DNA of 64,000 nucleotides from JBMNMS01 sp050953445. Its GTDB lineage: Bacteria; Bacillota; Clostridia; Peptostreptococcales; Anaerovoracaceae. The position numbers were made by a program, and so were the translations under genes. This document shows, one piece after another, positions 17,058-26,192 of this stretch. The notes beneath the pieces were generated by a model that was not told the DNA's origin, ran no database searches, and saw only the letters and a program-made list of their open reading frames with translations. Within the stretch, counting starts at the first letter, position 1. Each line of letters starts with the position of its first letter. Where the stretch lies: the NCBI GenBank assembly GCA_050953445.1, contig JBMNMS010000002.1, positions 372,001 to 436,000 on the forward strand. The letters are read 5' to 3'.

Positions 17058-18577
17058 GGCATTTCACCTGCCTTTGCTAAAAGACTCTGGTAGACTGATA
17101 TGTCTGCTACAACCTTTTCCATCTGCGGTATGCTGGGCGGCACTTCTACAGGATTTAGCTTCAGCTTTGGCATATTCATCCTGGTATGGGTCATAAGCAG
17201 GCTGTCAGGATCTGCCGCTCCGTAATTTAAAGCCTCATTTACCGTTCTTATCGCATTTTCAAAACCTGACTCGTCAGTTATCCTGCTCACAACTTGCAGG
17301 ACTTTTCCCCGGTCTGTCTTGTTGCAACGATCTAAGTATTCTTTTAGGGCATCCGGTAGCATTGAATAAATACCTGTATATTTTAGGGCTCCCGGCTTCT
17401 TTGCTAGCTGGTTCAGATATGGTACCCTCTTAGTGCTTCTATGTTTTTTGTTGCCATAGATTCTTTCATGGACAACAAGCTCCTGCATCTTTTCATCTAG
17501 TACAATTACCTGGTAGGCTGTGAGCTTAATTTGTATCCTCTCACCTGCATATTTGGGTAATGAAGAATATTCGTGCAGACCCTCATTTAAGGAGAAAAAT
17601 CCGTATGGGTCAACTTTTACCTTTTGATATTTGGCAGCTTCAAATCTTCTTTCAGGAAGCTTTAGCAGGGCCTTTTTATCTTCTTCATGAAGCTCACATA
17701 TTTGTCTGTCTTTGTGATAGTGCTCTCTTTGGCTATCTTCGTCACAGCGGATCAAAAGTCTTTGGTTGTAATTTCTGATGTCTTCAAATTCAGGAATGGG
17801 GACTAGCATATTTCGTCTATGATAGCCCACTTTACTCTCTACAGAGCCTTTCTCATGGCCGCTGGCCGGATTGCAAAAGACAGGCTGAAAGCCATAATGC
17901 TCACAAAACCTTAGAAATTCATCTGTCAGGATTCTTTCTCCATTTTTAAGGATCTTTGAAACGATTGTGCTTGCATTATCAAACCATATCTTTGCCGGCA
18001 CACCTCCAATATGTTCAAATATGCTTATCAGGCCTTCGAAAAGGCATTCCTGGTTTTGGCTTTTAAAAACTTGTAAGTACCCTTGGTTACTGTATGGAAA
18101 GGACATATTTAACGAATAGCCATGATGTAAATTCCCCTTTTCCCTAAAGTCTGCCTCTCCAAAATCTGCCTGGGCTTCACCTGCCACGTGGATTAGCGGC
18201 AGAAAGCAATCATTTGTTTTGTAGATCTCTTTCTTTCGCTTAGAAACGTAATTGCATACGGTTTTGTAGCTACAATCAAAGTCTTTTCCGTACAATTCTT
18301 TTAGTCTATCGTAAACCCTCCGGCCTGTATGCCTTTGTTTGCGCCGGGCCTTTTTATCTTCTTCAAGCCAAAGGTCTATTTGCTCTTTGTAGGGTGTCAG
18401 TTTTCTGGGTCTACCCATTTTCTTTTCTGCCTCCGGCTCAATGTTCCAGTCTGTTTGTTCCACATAGCGGCGGATTGTTTTACGGTCAAAACCTGTCTCT
18501 CTGGAAATCTCGCTTATGTTTTTCCCTTGTTCGTAATATCTCTTTCTGATATCATTTTTTTGAGTCATTGATAGCAT
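17051..18577 (-). CDS. istA: IS21-family transposase IstA (apparently full length)
   Basis: About 508 residues. The N-terminal helix-turn-helix (NISEISRETGFDRKTIRRYV) binds the ends. The DDE integrase core shows QADFGEADF (about residue 137), WFDNAST (about 200) and HEKGSVESK (about 243). The C terminus runs through to the istB overlap, so the gene looks whole. I place the start at ATG 18577 (MLSMTQ), matching the MLSM start of the neighbouring paralogue; ATG 18568 is also possible. Two AGGAGG sites lie upstream. Its istB partner is broken, so autonomous transposition is unlikely. Confidence 0.88.
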   Translation of the reverse strand: MLSMTQKNDIRKRYYEQGKNISEISRETGFDRKTIRRYVEQTDWNIEPEAEKKMGRPRKLTPYKEQIDLWLEEDKKARRKQRHTGRRVYDRLKELYGKDFDCSYKTVCNYVSKRKKEIYKTNDCFLPLIHVAGEAQADFGEADFREKGNLHHGYSLNMSFPYSNQGYLQVFKSQNQECLFEGLISIFEHIGGVPAKIWFDNASTIVSKILKNGERILTDEFLRFCEHYGFQPVFCNPASGHEKGSVESKVGYHRRNMLVPIPEFEDIRNYNQRLLIRCDEDSQREHYHKDRQICELHEEDKKALLKLPERRFEAAKYQKVKVDPYGFFSLNEGLHEYSSLPKYAGERIQIKLTAYQVIVLDEKMQELVVHERIYGNKKHRSTKRVPYLNQLAKKPGALKYTGIYSMLPDALKEYLDRCNKTDRGKVLQVVSRITDESGFENAIRTVNEALNYGAADPDSLLMTHTRMNMPKLKLNPVEVPPSIPQMEKVVADISVYQSLLAKAGEMPC

Positions 18578-18642
18578 CCTCCTTATCCTCCTTGCAATTG
18601 ATTTGAGAGTCAATTACAAGATAAAGTGTTTGGTCGGTGCCT

Positions 18643-20061
18643 TCAATGACTTCTTTGCAGAAGTGGGGAATCTTTTTTGCAGATTTGGGGACTTTCTTTT
18701 TTCCTTTTTGTCCCTTTAGATTTTACTGTAAATACCATCAGTGATTTGTGCATCCCCCATTTTTCACACGATTTTGCAAGCTCTGTAAGAATAGCTTTTT
18801 TCCCCGGCAAATCCTGTTTGTGTAGGAATTCCCTGATATCTTTATCTAGGCTCTCAAAGAATCCGGTATACTTAAGGGCATTAGGCCTTTTTGAAAGAAC
18901 ATTTAAATATGGTGCCCAAAGCATTGACACCTTGCCTTTGCCATAAAGTCTTGGGTGGCTGACTATTTCTGTATGATCCTCATCATAAACTATTACATCA
19001 TGTGCCGTAACCTCGAGCAGAACCCTTTTGTTTGGATAACTCCCGGAAGTCGAATACCTGTTTTTTTCAAAAATAGCCATCCCTTGTATGTTGGTTTTTG
19101 CCCATATATATTTGCAGCAATCAAATTTTTCTTCCGGTAGCGGTAAAAATGCCTCTTTATCTTCTTCAAATAGATCCTTTACGTTTGCATTGAGTCTGTA
19201 GTGGCTACGATTCATATCCGCAAGGCATTTCTTCATAAGCTCTTCGTTGTATTTCTTTAAATCGTCAAATTCAGGGAGCGGTACGAAATAGTTCCTGCGA
19301 CTGCAACCAACGTAGTTTTCAACGGAGCCCTTCTCCCTGCCACTTGCAGGGTTACAGAAGTTGCTCTCAAAGCCATAGTGACACTGTAGGCGGCGGAATC
19401 CCTCAGTTACTTCCCTTTCTCCATAGGCATTAATTTCTTTCACTGCAGTAGACATATTATCAAATCTGATAACCCTCGGGATACCACCTACGGCAATAAA
19501 TATATCTGTTAGGCCTTTCATTAGGCATTCTAAATTTTCCCCTTTAAATAACTGGACAAGCTTTGCATCAGAGTGAGGAAAAGTTATACAAAGGTGGTGG
19601 CCTTCATATGTAATACCTTTCTCAATAAATGTTGTCTTCCCAAAATCAACCTGTGCTTCCCCGGCAGGATGAAGAAGTGGTAATGCCGCCTCTTTGGACT
19701 GCCCAATTTCAGATTTTACCTTAGAAACAAGCGTGCGTATTGAGCGTTCACTAACATCAATTACTCTACCTTCTTTTGCCAGATCTTCAATTAGCCTATT
19801 GTATACCCTATGTGCTGTATGGTTTTGGTGCCTTGGGGCAGACTCATCTTTTAATAGCCATTCTTTGACTTTTTCTCTATACTTATCTGTCTTTGATTTT
19901 CGACCTTTTTTGGATGGTTTATCCGGTGAAAAATTCTCTTTGGCTATGTATTTTTTCACCGTCTTAACATCGTGGCCAGTTTCGCGGGAAATCGCCCTTA
20001 TACTTTTTCCATTTACTTTGTGCTCATATCTGATATGATATATGTGCTCCATTGATAGCAA
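18643..20061 (-). CDS. istA: Second IS21-family transposase IstA, C-terminally altered (IS21 relic D)
   Basis: 472 residues, with N-terminal HTH (SIRAISRETGHDVKTVKKYI), DDE core QVDFGKTTF (about 137), IRFDNMST (about 197) and REKGSVENY (about 243). It differs substantially from the istA at 17051, so this is a different IS21 lineage. The last 30 residues do not look like an IstA tail, there is no istB after it, and it runs straight into repeats at 18651-18695. I read it as truncated by the neighbouring element. The DDE residues are intact. Confidence 0.8.
   Translation of the reverse strand: MLSMEHIYHIRYEHKVNGKSIRAISRETGHDVKTVKKYIAKENFSPDKPSKKGRKSKTDKYREKVKEWLLKDESAPRHQNHTAHRVYNRLIEDLAKEGRVIDVSERSIRTLVSKVKSEIGQSKEAALPLLHPAGEAQVDFGKTTFIEKGITYEGHHLCITFPHSDAKLVQLFKGENLECLMKGLTDIFIAVGGIPRVIRFDNMSTAVKEINAYGEREVTEGFRRLQCHYGFESNFCNPASGREKGSVENYVGCSRRNYFVPLPEFDDLKKYNEELMKKCLADMNRSHYRLNANVKDLFEEDKEAFLPLPEEKFDCCKYIWAKTNIQGMAIFEKNRYSTSGSYPNKRVLLEVTAHDVIVYDEDHTEIVSHPRLYGKGKVSMLWAPYLNVLSKRPNALKYTGFFESLDKDIREFLHKQDLPGKKAILTELAKSCEKWGMHKSLMVFTVKSKGTKRKKESPQICKKDSPLLQRSH
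18651..18695. repeat. Tandem end-repeats of IS21 relic D
   Basis: Two copies of a TTTGCAGAnnTGGGGAnT unit lie about 22 bp apart (TTTGCAGAAGTGGGGAAT, then TTTGCAGATTTGGGGACT). They resemble IS21 multiple terminal repeats and overlap the altered 3' end of the istA at 18643-20061, so this end of the element has lost its istB. On the other flank, 20136-20176 has two related CTGTGGnAATTC units. Confidence 0.55.
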
Positions 20062-20175
20062 CTCCTTTCATCTCCTTTCTGCTTGTTCACAAAAAGGATA
20101 TATGTTTTTAGGGGGTGTTTCAATGGAGTTTCTATTTCCACTGTGGGAATTCTTATCTTCCGCTCTGTGGTAATT

Positions 20176-20589
20176 CTATTTTACCAAACATACTATCAGG
20201 CAGTCCTTTGGTATCATATATTTGTTATAGTACCGAATGCCTATTATTCTCCCTTGTATTATCCAGTCGGAGAGGGTGCTTTGGGTATAACCGATTAGCT
20301 TTATAACATCGTTTGTGGTTAGTACATCCGGAGAATTGTGCCATTCTTTCTTGAGCATTTTCGTAAAATTTTTTTGGTCGATTGGCTCCTGTATTTGTGC
20401 TATCGATCGGTACTTTGTTCTGGTGGAGAAAATTCCCGAAGGTGTCTGCAGAGATTCGGGGTGATTTTCTAACTTTGTAAGATAAATAATCACATCGTCT
20501 ATCCGGATTTTAAACCGGCGAGTATAAAGTAGATCCTGACTTATTTTTTCCGGGTATTCATCCCGAAGATGAGAGTAGTCTGTTGTCAT
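20176..20589 (-). pseudogene. Helix-turn-helix DNA-binding protein, probably deleted and truncated
   Basis: 137 residues. The start (YSHLRDEYPEKIS) and a segment IDDVIIYLTKLENHPE match a family of DNA-binding proteins of clostridial integrative elements. In that family about 25 residues with cysteine/histidine (a first HTH) usually lie between these two parts; here they are joined directly, pointing to an internal deletion. The C-terminal domain (VLTTNDVIKLIGYTQSTLSDWI) is an excisionase-like HTH. The 3' end meets IS21 repeat sequence at 20176. It starts 10 bp from the lgt stop. The family comparison is from memory. Confidence 0.6.
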
Positions 20590-20599
20590 AACTATTTCT

Positions 20600-21436
20600 C
20601 TATAGGTTTTTCAGACAGTTGCCTCGCTTACAGCGATAAATAATCAAAAAAATGCTCAGCAAGGCAATAAGAGCGTATAGCAAAGGATAAAAGCAAGGGC
20701 TTAGCTTTAATGTAGGAGCAGGAACTCTAAGGGAACTGTTAAACCAACGAAATAGAGAGAATAAGAGGGAAAAAGCCAGAAAAGGAACTCCGGCAGGAGA
20801 ATTTTTTTTGATTAAATATAATACTATTAGGGTAATCAAGAGGGCGGCTAATAATTCATAAAGTTGGGTAGGGTGGATTGGGGGCGAATTTATTAAAGTA
20901 AAAAGAGAAAAACTCTTTCTTTCAGCCATATCAGCTAAGTAGTAGTTATAAGGAATACTGCCCATAGGAAATTCAACCGCCCAAGGCAAATTAGCGGTTT
21001 TACCGAAACAGCATCCATTTAAATAGCAACCCACCCGCATTATAGCAATCCCGATACCCAGGCCGGAGGCAACACTATCCGCTAAGGGCCAAAGATTATA
21101 TTTTAAGAGCCGAGACAGAAACACCCCCAGTAAGGCGGCCAAAATCAAGCCTCCCATCAATGCAAAACCGGTCAAATTAAGGGCCCATAACTTCTCCGGA
21201 TTTAGCTGATAAATTACGGGGTTAGTAATAAAGTGCAGCACTCTGGCACCTATGGGCACAGCTAAGGTCATCATGAGTAATATTAAGGCGGATTTTTTTA
21301 AATCTAAGCCTCTGTTTTTTATACCTATGTAACTTATAATCAACACTGCCAAACAGGCTAAAATAAAAAAGAGTTTATATGCAGATATACCGATAGATAG
21401 ATTATTAAATACAGCTAGCTCAATATAGGGGTGCAA
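20600..21436 (-). CDS. lgt: Prolipoprotein diacylglyceryl transferase-like protein (Lgt paralogue)
   Basis: A 278-residue polytopic membrane protein with about seven hydrophobic segments. Lgt moves diacylglycerol from phosphatidylglycerol to the lipobox cysteine of prolipoproteins. Recognisable features are an arginine motif PIGARVLHF near residue 60, a G-x-NG-x2-FG-like signature (GCYLNGCCFG near 138) and HPTQLYE near 186. The signature differs from the usual GRxGNFxNxE form, with two cysteines in the loop, so this is a divergent paralogue. The start is TTG 21436 with AAAGGAG 8 bp upstream. It lies downstream of, and in the same direction as, a large lipoprotein gene, possibly its dedicated substrate (inference). 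Confidence 0.8.
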   Translation of the reverse strand: MHPYIELAVFNNLSIGISAYKLFFILACLAVLIISYIGIKNRGLDLKKSALILLMMTLAVPIGARVLHFITNPVIYQLNPEKLWALNLTGFALMGGLILAALLGVFLSRLLKYNLWPLADSVASGLGIGIAIMRVGCYLNGCCFGKTANLPWAVEFPMGSIPYNYYLADMAERKSFSLFTLINSPPIHPTQLYELLAALLITLIVLYLIKKNSPAGVPFLAFSLLFSLFRWFNSSLRVPAPTLKLSPCFYPLLYALIALLSIFLIIYRCKRGNCLKNL

Positions 21437-21465
21437 CTTAATATCTCCTTTTTTTAATAAGTTAA

Positions 21466-21487
21466 GGGGAATTAAGTTTAATTCCCC
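21466..21487. terminator. Hairpin between lipoprotein and lgt genes
   Basis: Perfect 9-bp stem GGGGAATTA / TAATTCCCC with a 4-base loop, directly after the lipoprotein stop on the - strand. The following T-run is weak (the A-rich lgt ribosome site comes next), so it may only attenuate transcription into lgt. Confidence 0.5.
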
Positions 21488-21506
21488 CTAGAATAAAAAC
21501 AACATA

Positions 21507-23588
21507 TTATTTTGTAGCTTTCCAAGTTCCTCCTATCCATTCACTGCCACCAGATAATTTGAATTGACCATTAATTGATATATTGCCCCCGTCTTCGCTT
21601 ATCTTACCATTCATAGTCATAATTCCCTCTTCCAGACTTCCTTTGGCACTAATTGCCCCATCAGTATAAGTGGCATTTAGCGTTATGGTATCATCAGAAG
21701 CCGCATCATCAAAAAGCTTCACTACCATGGTACCGGAACCGTTAGCGTCAAGTTGGAGAGTTATCCCTAGTTTAGCAGGATTAGTCTTATTTTCTTCAAT
21801 CATTTCATCCAAAGCCGCTTTTAAATCTATACCCAAATCACAGCCAAACCCATCTTCACTATCAGTCGAAGCTTTTTCCCCGAAGTTAATATTATATCCG
21901 GTAATAGCTAAGGAGCCAGAAGACCAAGTTCCATTTAGCTTTTCTGCCGCAGGATATAAGGAAATCCCATAGTTTTTCTTGAGAAACTCCGCATATTTCT
22001 CTTGTCTTTCTTTCGGATTATCGGTGCCAAACCAATACATGGATAGTAAGGATAAATCCTTAATAGAAATAGCATCTTTGGTACTTCCTTGCCCTTCTTT
22101 TATTTCGATCCGCCCCGTATCTCTTAATACTTTGTCTTTAAAGTGCAGCAATATATCTAATCTCTGCTCTAATTCGTAATCCTTTTCCCAGCCCCATCTG
22201 CCTTTATCCAGAAATCCGTCTTCTTTATACATATCAGTAAGCATCTTATATTCAGCTTCTTTTTTGGCGATTTCGGCATCAGTTTTTACCCTTTCTTCAA
22301 ACTGTCTTTTCAAATTCTTTTGTACCAATTTACGTATTTTTTCTTTTTCATTATTGTCTAAGGGAGGCATACCAGCTTCTTTGCGAACCTTTTCTTGCGC
22401 GGCGATGGCTTCTATTTCTAGTTGCCTGGCTGCTCCGCCCATTTGCTCCCATAATTCCTCGAAGTTGCCTTTTTCCACATTGTAACCCCACCAAGGAACC
22501 TTACTGCTGGCACCATTCTTAAACACTTGATAAGCCGCTTCTATTTCTTCGTTTTTCCATGTGTCTATCCTATGCTCGATAGCTGCAACCGCTATTTTAC
22601 CTGCCGTTGTTATCATAAACTGGTCAGCTATATGTTCACCGATTATCTGGGCGGCATTGGTATATTGCCCTTCCGCTAAATAACCGGCTGCCTCACTGGC
22701 CTTTTCAACTGTAGCAACTCCAAAGTCCGAAGTAAGCCCTTTTAAGGATTTTGATAATTTTGATGCGGGAACATTATCTACAATTTTCTTGCCCACTAAA
22801 ATCTGAAGGCTTTTATTAAAACCCGGTACATCCCCCTCATAAAGCCCCTTTACCATATCTCCCCATTCGTCATCTTTTAAGAGGCTTCCTAATACTTGCC
22901 CCTTGGTTTTTTCATCATCAATTCCTAATTTTTCTTTTAAAATATGGTCTATTACTGCTTCAGCGGCAGAATTTGTGAGCTCATCACTTTGTTCCTGGGC
23001 CCAATCAGCTAAAGCCTTATTGGAAGTATATTGTTCAATCCTTTTGTCAATGGTGATTTTTGTCGTTCCAAAAAGTGAAAAATGACAAGTAGTAAAGGTC
23101 ATTATTTGGTTTTCCATATCTACTTCCGGCTTTATGTATTGCCAGTTCTTACCGTTAAAATAGCCAAAATACAAGGAACCTGCCTCTAAATCTGCATCAT
23201 TTAAATCGGCGGGGTTAAATTTCATTCTAATAGTTACCGGTTCTAACAAACGTACCGACGAATCTCCGGCAGAGATATTAATCGGCGAACCAAAACCTAA
23301 CATTTCTTTGCTGGGGTATTTAGGCGTATTATTGGGATTTTCTAGGGTTACTTCGGTGGGGGTAGGAAAAGTATTAGCAGGAATTATTACTTCTACCCCG
23401 TCATTATCAAGGCTTCCAAGTCTGACCTCCTTGTCTGCGGAAAAAACGATAATAGGGTTGACAATAGTTTTCTCATACTTCCATTCCGTATCGCCGGAAT
23501 TAACCGTACCGCCTTTTTCGCAACCACTGAGAATAAATAAGAGTAAAACCAAGATAGTCAAAATTTTAAATTTCCAATCTCTTCTCAT
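21507..23588 (-). CDS. Large lipoprotein of unknown function
   Basis: About 693 residues. The signal peptide (MRRDWKFKILTILVLLLF) ends in a lipobox ILSGC, so the protein is predicted to be lipid-anchored outside the membrane. Residues about 35-180 resemble a ZU5-like beta domain (VEVIIPANTFPTPTEVTLE, then FTTCHFSLFG). The middle 200-500 is helical and highly charged (many E/K), possibly coiled. The last 120 residues look like a beta-sandwich with repeated TWSSGSLAITG / GNISINGQFKLSGG strands. ATG 23588 is chosen over an upstream in-frame ATG because TAGGAGG lies just before it. No enzyme motif seen. Confidence 0.75.
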   Translation of the reverse strand: MRRDWKFKILTILVLLLFILSGCEKGGTVNSGDTEWKYEKTIVNPIIVFSADKEVRLGSLDNDGVEVIIPANTFPTPTEVTLENPNNTPKYPSKEMLGFGSPINISAGDSSVRLLEPVTIRMKFNPADLNDADLEAGSLYFGYFNGKNWQYIKPEVDMENQIMTFTTCHFSLFGTTKITIDKRIEQYTSNKALADWAQEQSDELTNSAAEAVIDHILKEKLGIDDEKTKGQVLGSLLKDDEWGDMVKGLYEGDVPGFNKSLQILVGKKIVDNVPASKLSKSLKGLTSDFGVATVEKASEAAGYLAEGQYTNAAQIIGEHIADQFMITTAGKIAVAAIEHRIDTWKNEEIEAAYQVFKNGASSKVPWWGYNVEKGNFEELWEQMGGAARQLEIEAIAAQEKVRKEAGMPPLDNNEKEKIRKLVQKNLKRQFEERVKTDAEIAKKEAEYKMLTDMYKEDGFLDKGRWGWEKDYELEQRLDILLHFKDKVLRDTGRIEIKEGQGSTKDAISIKDLSLLSMYWFGTDNPKERQEKYAEFLKKNYGISLYPAAEKLNGTWSSGSLAITGYNINFGEKASTDSEDGFGCDLGIDLKAALDEMIEENKTNPAKLGITLQLDANGSGTMVVKLFDDAASDDTITLNATYTDGAISAKGSLEEGIMTMNGKISEDGGNISINGQFKLSGGSEWIGGTWKATK

Positions 23589-23627
23589 AACCAAACCCCT
23601 CCTAAATTTTTTATAAAAATCCTTAGT

Positions 23628-23655
23628 ACTATAATTGCATAGTAACACAGTACAA
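23628..23655 (-). promoter_or_regulatory. Candidate promoter of the lipoprotein gene
   Basis: On the - strand TTGTAC (23650-23655), a 16-bp spacer and TATAGT (23628-23633), about 40 bp upstream of the chosen ATG. It matches the sigma-A consensus at 4/6 and 5/6. Confidence 0.5.
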
Positions 23656-23700
23656 TTTTATTTGTATACTCTTTTTTTAAATAAAAAAAGCACCTTCTCG

Positions 23701-23786
23701 TTAGCCACACTCCCATAGGGAAACATTCCAAATGTGGCTAATGGCGGGGCGTTTATCGGCAGACAGTGGGTTTACGCTGTCTGCCG
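23701..23786. terminator. Two hairpins beside the serine recombinase gene
   Basis: Stem TTAGCCACA / TGTGGCTAA (23701-23709 with 23733-23741), then a perfect 10-bp stem CGGCAGACAG / CTGTCTGCCG (23757-23766 with 23777-23786). The second is followed by a CCTTTTT tract on the + strand. It lies just past the recombinase stop and may be a terminator and/or mark the edge of the mobile region. Confidence 0.55.
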
Positions 23787-23795
23787 ATTGCCTTT

Positions 23796-25463
23796 TTATG
23801 CGACTTCTTTTGGTGTTGCTTCATGCTCTGCCACGGTTTCTATTTCTACGATGTTATCCAACAGACCGATATCACGGTAATAGATATCGATTGACTGTGG
23901 TGCTGTGCGGGAGTACCTCTCTTCACGCTCGCCCACTTCCACACGTTCAATAAATAAATTTAGAATCTCAGCAGTCAGGGTGTCGAGCCTGGTGTATTGT
24001 TTGGCTTTCTTTAAAAATGTCCCCACATTTGCAACTGAATCCTTAAGTTTCTCCAGTCGTTCTTCCTTTTTCGGGATGGAGGACTGGATTTCTTTTTGCT
24101 CTAACAGGTAGTCGTCGCTGAGCTTGCGGAACACCTCGTTGGGGATTTTGCCAAGGACGTTATCTTCATAGAGCCGCTTGAACAAGGCTGTAAGTTCATT
24201 GTCCCTGCGCTTTAATCCCTCCAGCTCACGCTCGGTCTGCGTAATCTCTCTGCGGATTTCTGCACTGTTCTTTTGGGTGATGTGTTTGGCGAATGCGGCT
24301 TCATTTTGCCGTGCGAAATGGGTAACCCTTCGTAAATCATCCAGTAAGATTTCAGCAAGCTGGCTTTCCCGAATGTAATGGGCAGTGCAGTGTTCCTTGC
24401 CCTTTTTCTTGTAAGTAGAGCACATGAAGTTGTTTTTCACCGCATCCATGGTATGGGCACGATGGAGCACCATGGTGCCGCCACAGTCCTTGCAGTAGAT
24501 TAATCCAGAGAAGATATTCTGCTCAGCCATGTTGGCTCTGCGCCGCTTGCGGCCACGAATGTCCTGCACAATATCCCAAGTAGCCTTGTTGATAATCGCT
24601 TCATGGGTATTTTCAAACCGCAGCTGTTCCGATTCGGGGCGAGTGACCTTTTTCTTATTCTTGTAGGACAGCGTGGTGGACTTTAGGCTGATGGTATGCC
24701 CGATATAAACCTCATCCTCAAGGATTTTACCGATATGCCGCTGTGCCCACTCATATTTTTTCTCTGGAGAATAGTTTGTCAGTACAACTCCATATTTCTC
24801 AAAATAGAAGTGTGAGGGTGTGGGAATCTGCTCCTGTTTTAACTGTTTTGCAATCTGGCTGGGGCCTTTGCCACTCATGCACAGAGAGAAGATATACTTG
24901 ACAATCGACGCGGTTTCTTCATCGAGAATGATTTTACGTTTGGGATCATCGGGGTCTTTCTGATATCCAAAGGGTGGTTTTGTCCCAACCCTTGCCCCTG
25001 TTTCAGCCTTGGCACGAGCCGATGCCCGAATCTTTTTGCTGCAGTCTTTTGCGTACCACTCGTTGATGATATTTTTGAATGGGGTAAATTCATTGTCACC
25101 ATAGAGGCTGTCTACACCGTCATTCATAGCGATAAACCGCACGCCATAGCTGGGAAACACAATCTCCGTCAGTCTGCCCACCTCTAAATACTCTCTGCCC
25201 AGCCTGCTCATATCCTTGACAATTAGTGTTGCGACCTCGCCGTTTTCTATCAGTGCCATTACTTCCTGAAATGCAGGGCGATTAAAGTTTGTGCCTGTTG
25301 CACCATCGTCATATAGGAATTTAAGATTCTCAAATCCATTATCCTTTGCGTACTTTTCAAGCATCAACCTCTGGTTTTGGATGCTGTTGGAGTCACCTTG
25401 GCTGCCATCCTCCTGACTAAGCCTTGCATATAAAATTGTATATTTTTCAGTTGCCTGTTTCAT
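23796..25463 (-). CDS. Large serine recombinase (TnpX-like)
   Basis: 555 residues. The N-terminal resolvase domain (about 8-155) has YARLSQEDG with the nucleophile serine at residue 16, DGATGTNFNRP and KDMSRLGREYLEVG with the active-site arginines. A recombinase domain (about 180-270) follows, then a zinc ribbon (CKDCGG near 318, a further C pair after it), a coiled-coil segment (about 390-470) and a basic tail. Such enzymes excise and integrate elements of the Tn4451 type. ATG 25463 is supported by AAAGGAG 7 bp upstream; a longer in-frame start exists. It is probably the integrase of the island that carries the type III R-M genes. Confidence 0.92.
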   Translation of the reverse strand: MKQATEKYTILYARLSQEDGSQGDSNSIQNQRLMLEKYAKDNGFENLKFLYDDGATGTNFNRPAFQEVMALIENGEVATLIVKDMSRLGREYLEVGRLTEIVFPSYGVRFIAMNDGVDSLYGDNEFTPFKNIINEWYAKDCSKKIRASARAKAETGARVGTKPPFGYQKDPDDPKRKIILDEETASIVKYIFSLCMSGKGPSQIAKQLKQEQIPTPSHFYFEKYGVVLTNYSPEKKYEWAQRHIGKILEDEVYIGHTISLKSTTLSYKNKKKVTRPESEQLRFENTHEAIINKATWDIVQDIRGRKRRRANMAEQNIFSGLIYCKDCGGTMVLHRAHTMDAVKNNFMCSTYKKKGKEHCTAHYIRESQLAEILLDDLRRVTHFARQNEAAFAKHITQKNSAEIRREITQTERELEGLKRRDNELTALFKRLYEDNVLGKIPNEVFRKLSDDYLLEQKEIQSSIPKKEERLEKLKDSVANVGTFLKKAKQYTRLDTLTAEILNLFIERVEVGEREERYSRTAPQSIDIYYRDIGLLDNIVEIETVAEHEATPKEVA

Positions 25464-25540
25464 CTGTAATCTCCTTTCCGGCAAACCGAATACGGTACTG
25501 AACATCATACTGCAACGGCTTTGCCAAGTCTATTGAAAAA

Positions 25541-25792
25541 TCAACCTTTTTTCGAAGCATCAGAGTCAATCATGTGCAGCAGTTTCTCTGCAGGCGTTAC
25601 TTGCGAGAGAGGCTGAAAATAGGAACGTAAAGTGAAGTGCTTTCCGTCTACAATCATCTTTCTTTGCCAGTAATGCCCTTCTTCAGAAATAATAGAAAGG
25701 GTATCTTCAAAGACCGGAAGCGGATAACCAAATGGTGATAATATTTGCGGATTACTTTTGGCATAGCTGCCTGTAGTTTCTTGTTTTTTCAT
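25541..25792 (-). CDS. Small hypothetical protein next to the recombinase
   Basis: 83 residues, rich in aromatic and polar residues (YAKSNPQILSPFGYPLP, YWQRKMIVDGKHFTLRSYF), ending in a lysine-rich tail. GGAGAAATGTTCTT gives a ribosome site before the ATG. Short proteins of this kind are often found directly upstream of serine recombinases in clostridial elements and might act as accessory factors. I recognise no domain. Confidence 0.55.
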   Translation of the reverse strand: MKKQETTGSYAKSNPQILSPFGYPLPVFEDTLSIISEEGHYWQRKMIVDGKHFTLRSYFQPLSQVTPAEKLLHMIDSDASKKG

Positions 25793-25828
25793 AAGAACAT
25801 TTCTCCTTTATTCATCTGAGCACCTGTA

Positions 25829-26020
25829 ACAGCACCTTAAAAATGGCATAACATTAGGGCTTGCAGGACTTTACAGCACCTTTGACAGCACAAAAGGGGT
25901 TTTACAGCACCTAAGGTTTCGCCATGCCAATCTTTTTAAATTGCTCCCAAACCACATAACACGAGGCTTTGCGGTCGGCTCTGCCGTCCGCTGTGACCGA
26001 GAGGGGCTGTTTACAGCACC
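25829..26020. repeat. Five ACAGCAC(C) repeats in a gene-free stretch
   Basis: ACAGCAC occurs at 25829, 25873, 25885, 25904 and 26013, mostly as TTACAGCACCT, all in the same orientation. The stretch 25793-26192 between the small gene and the RepA-like gene has no convincing coding sequence: open frames on both strands overlap each other and have repeat-like composition. Possible iterons, or a decayed 3' end. Confidence 0.45.
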
Positions 26021-26192
26021 TCTCTTTCTCCTGCTCTCTTTTAAACTAAAGGATTCACCTTTAAATAGATCAACGAAGGGAAATTTAGTCCCCTTCACAA
26101 ATCGCCTGTGTGGTTTTTTTAGCTGTACTGGGGTACACGCTCGCTCATGCTTGCAAAACCGCAACACAGGGCGAACAGGCAGGACACGGTGG

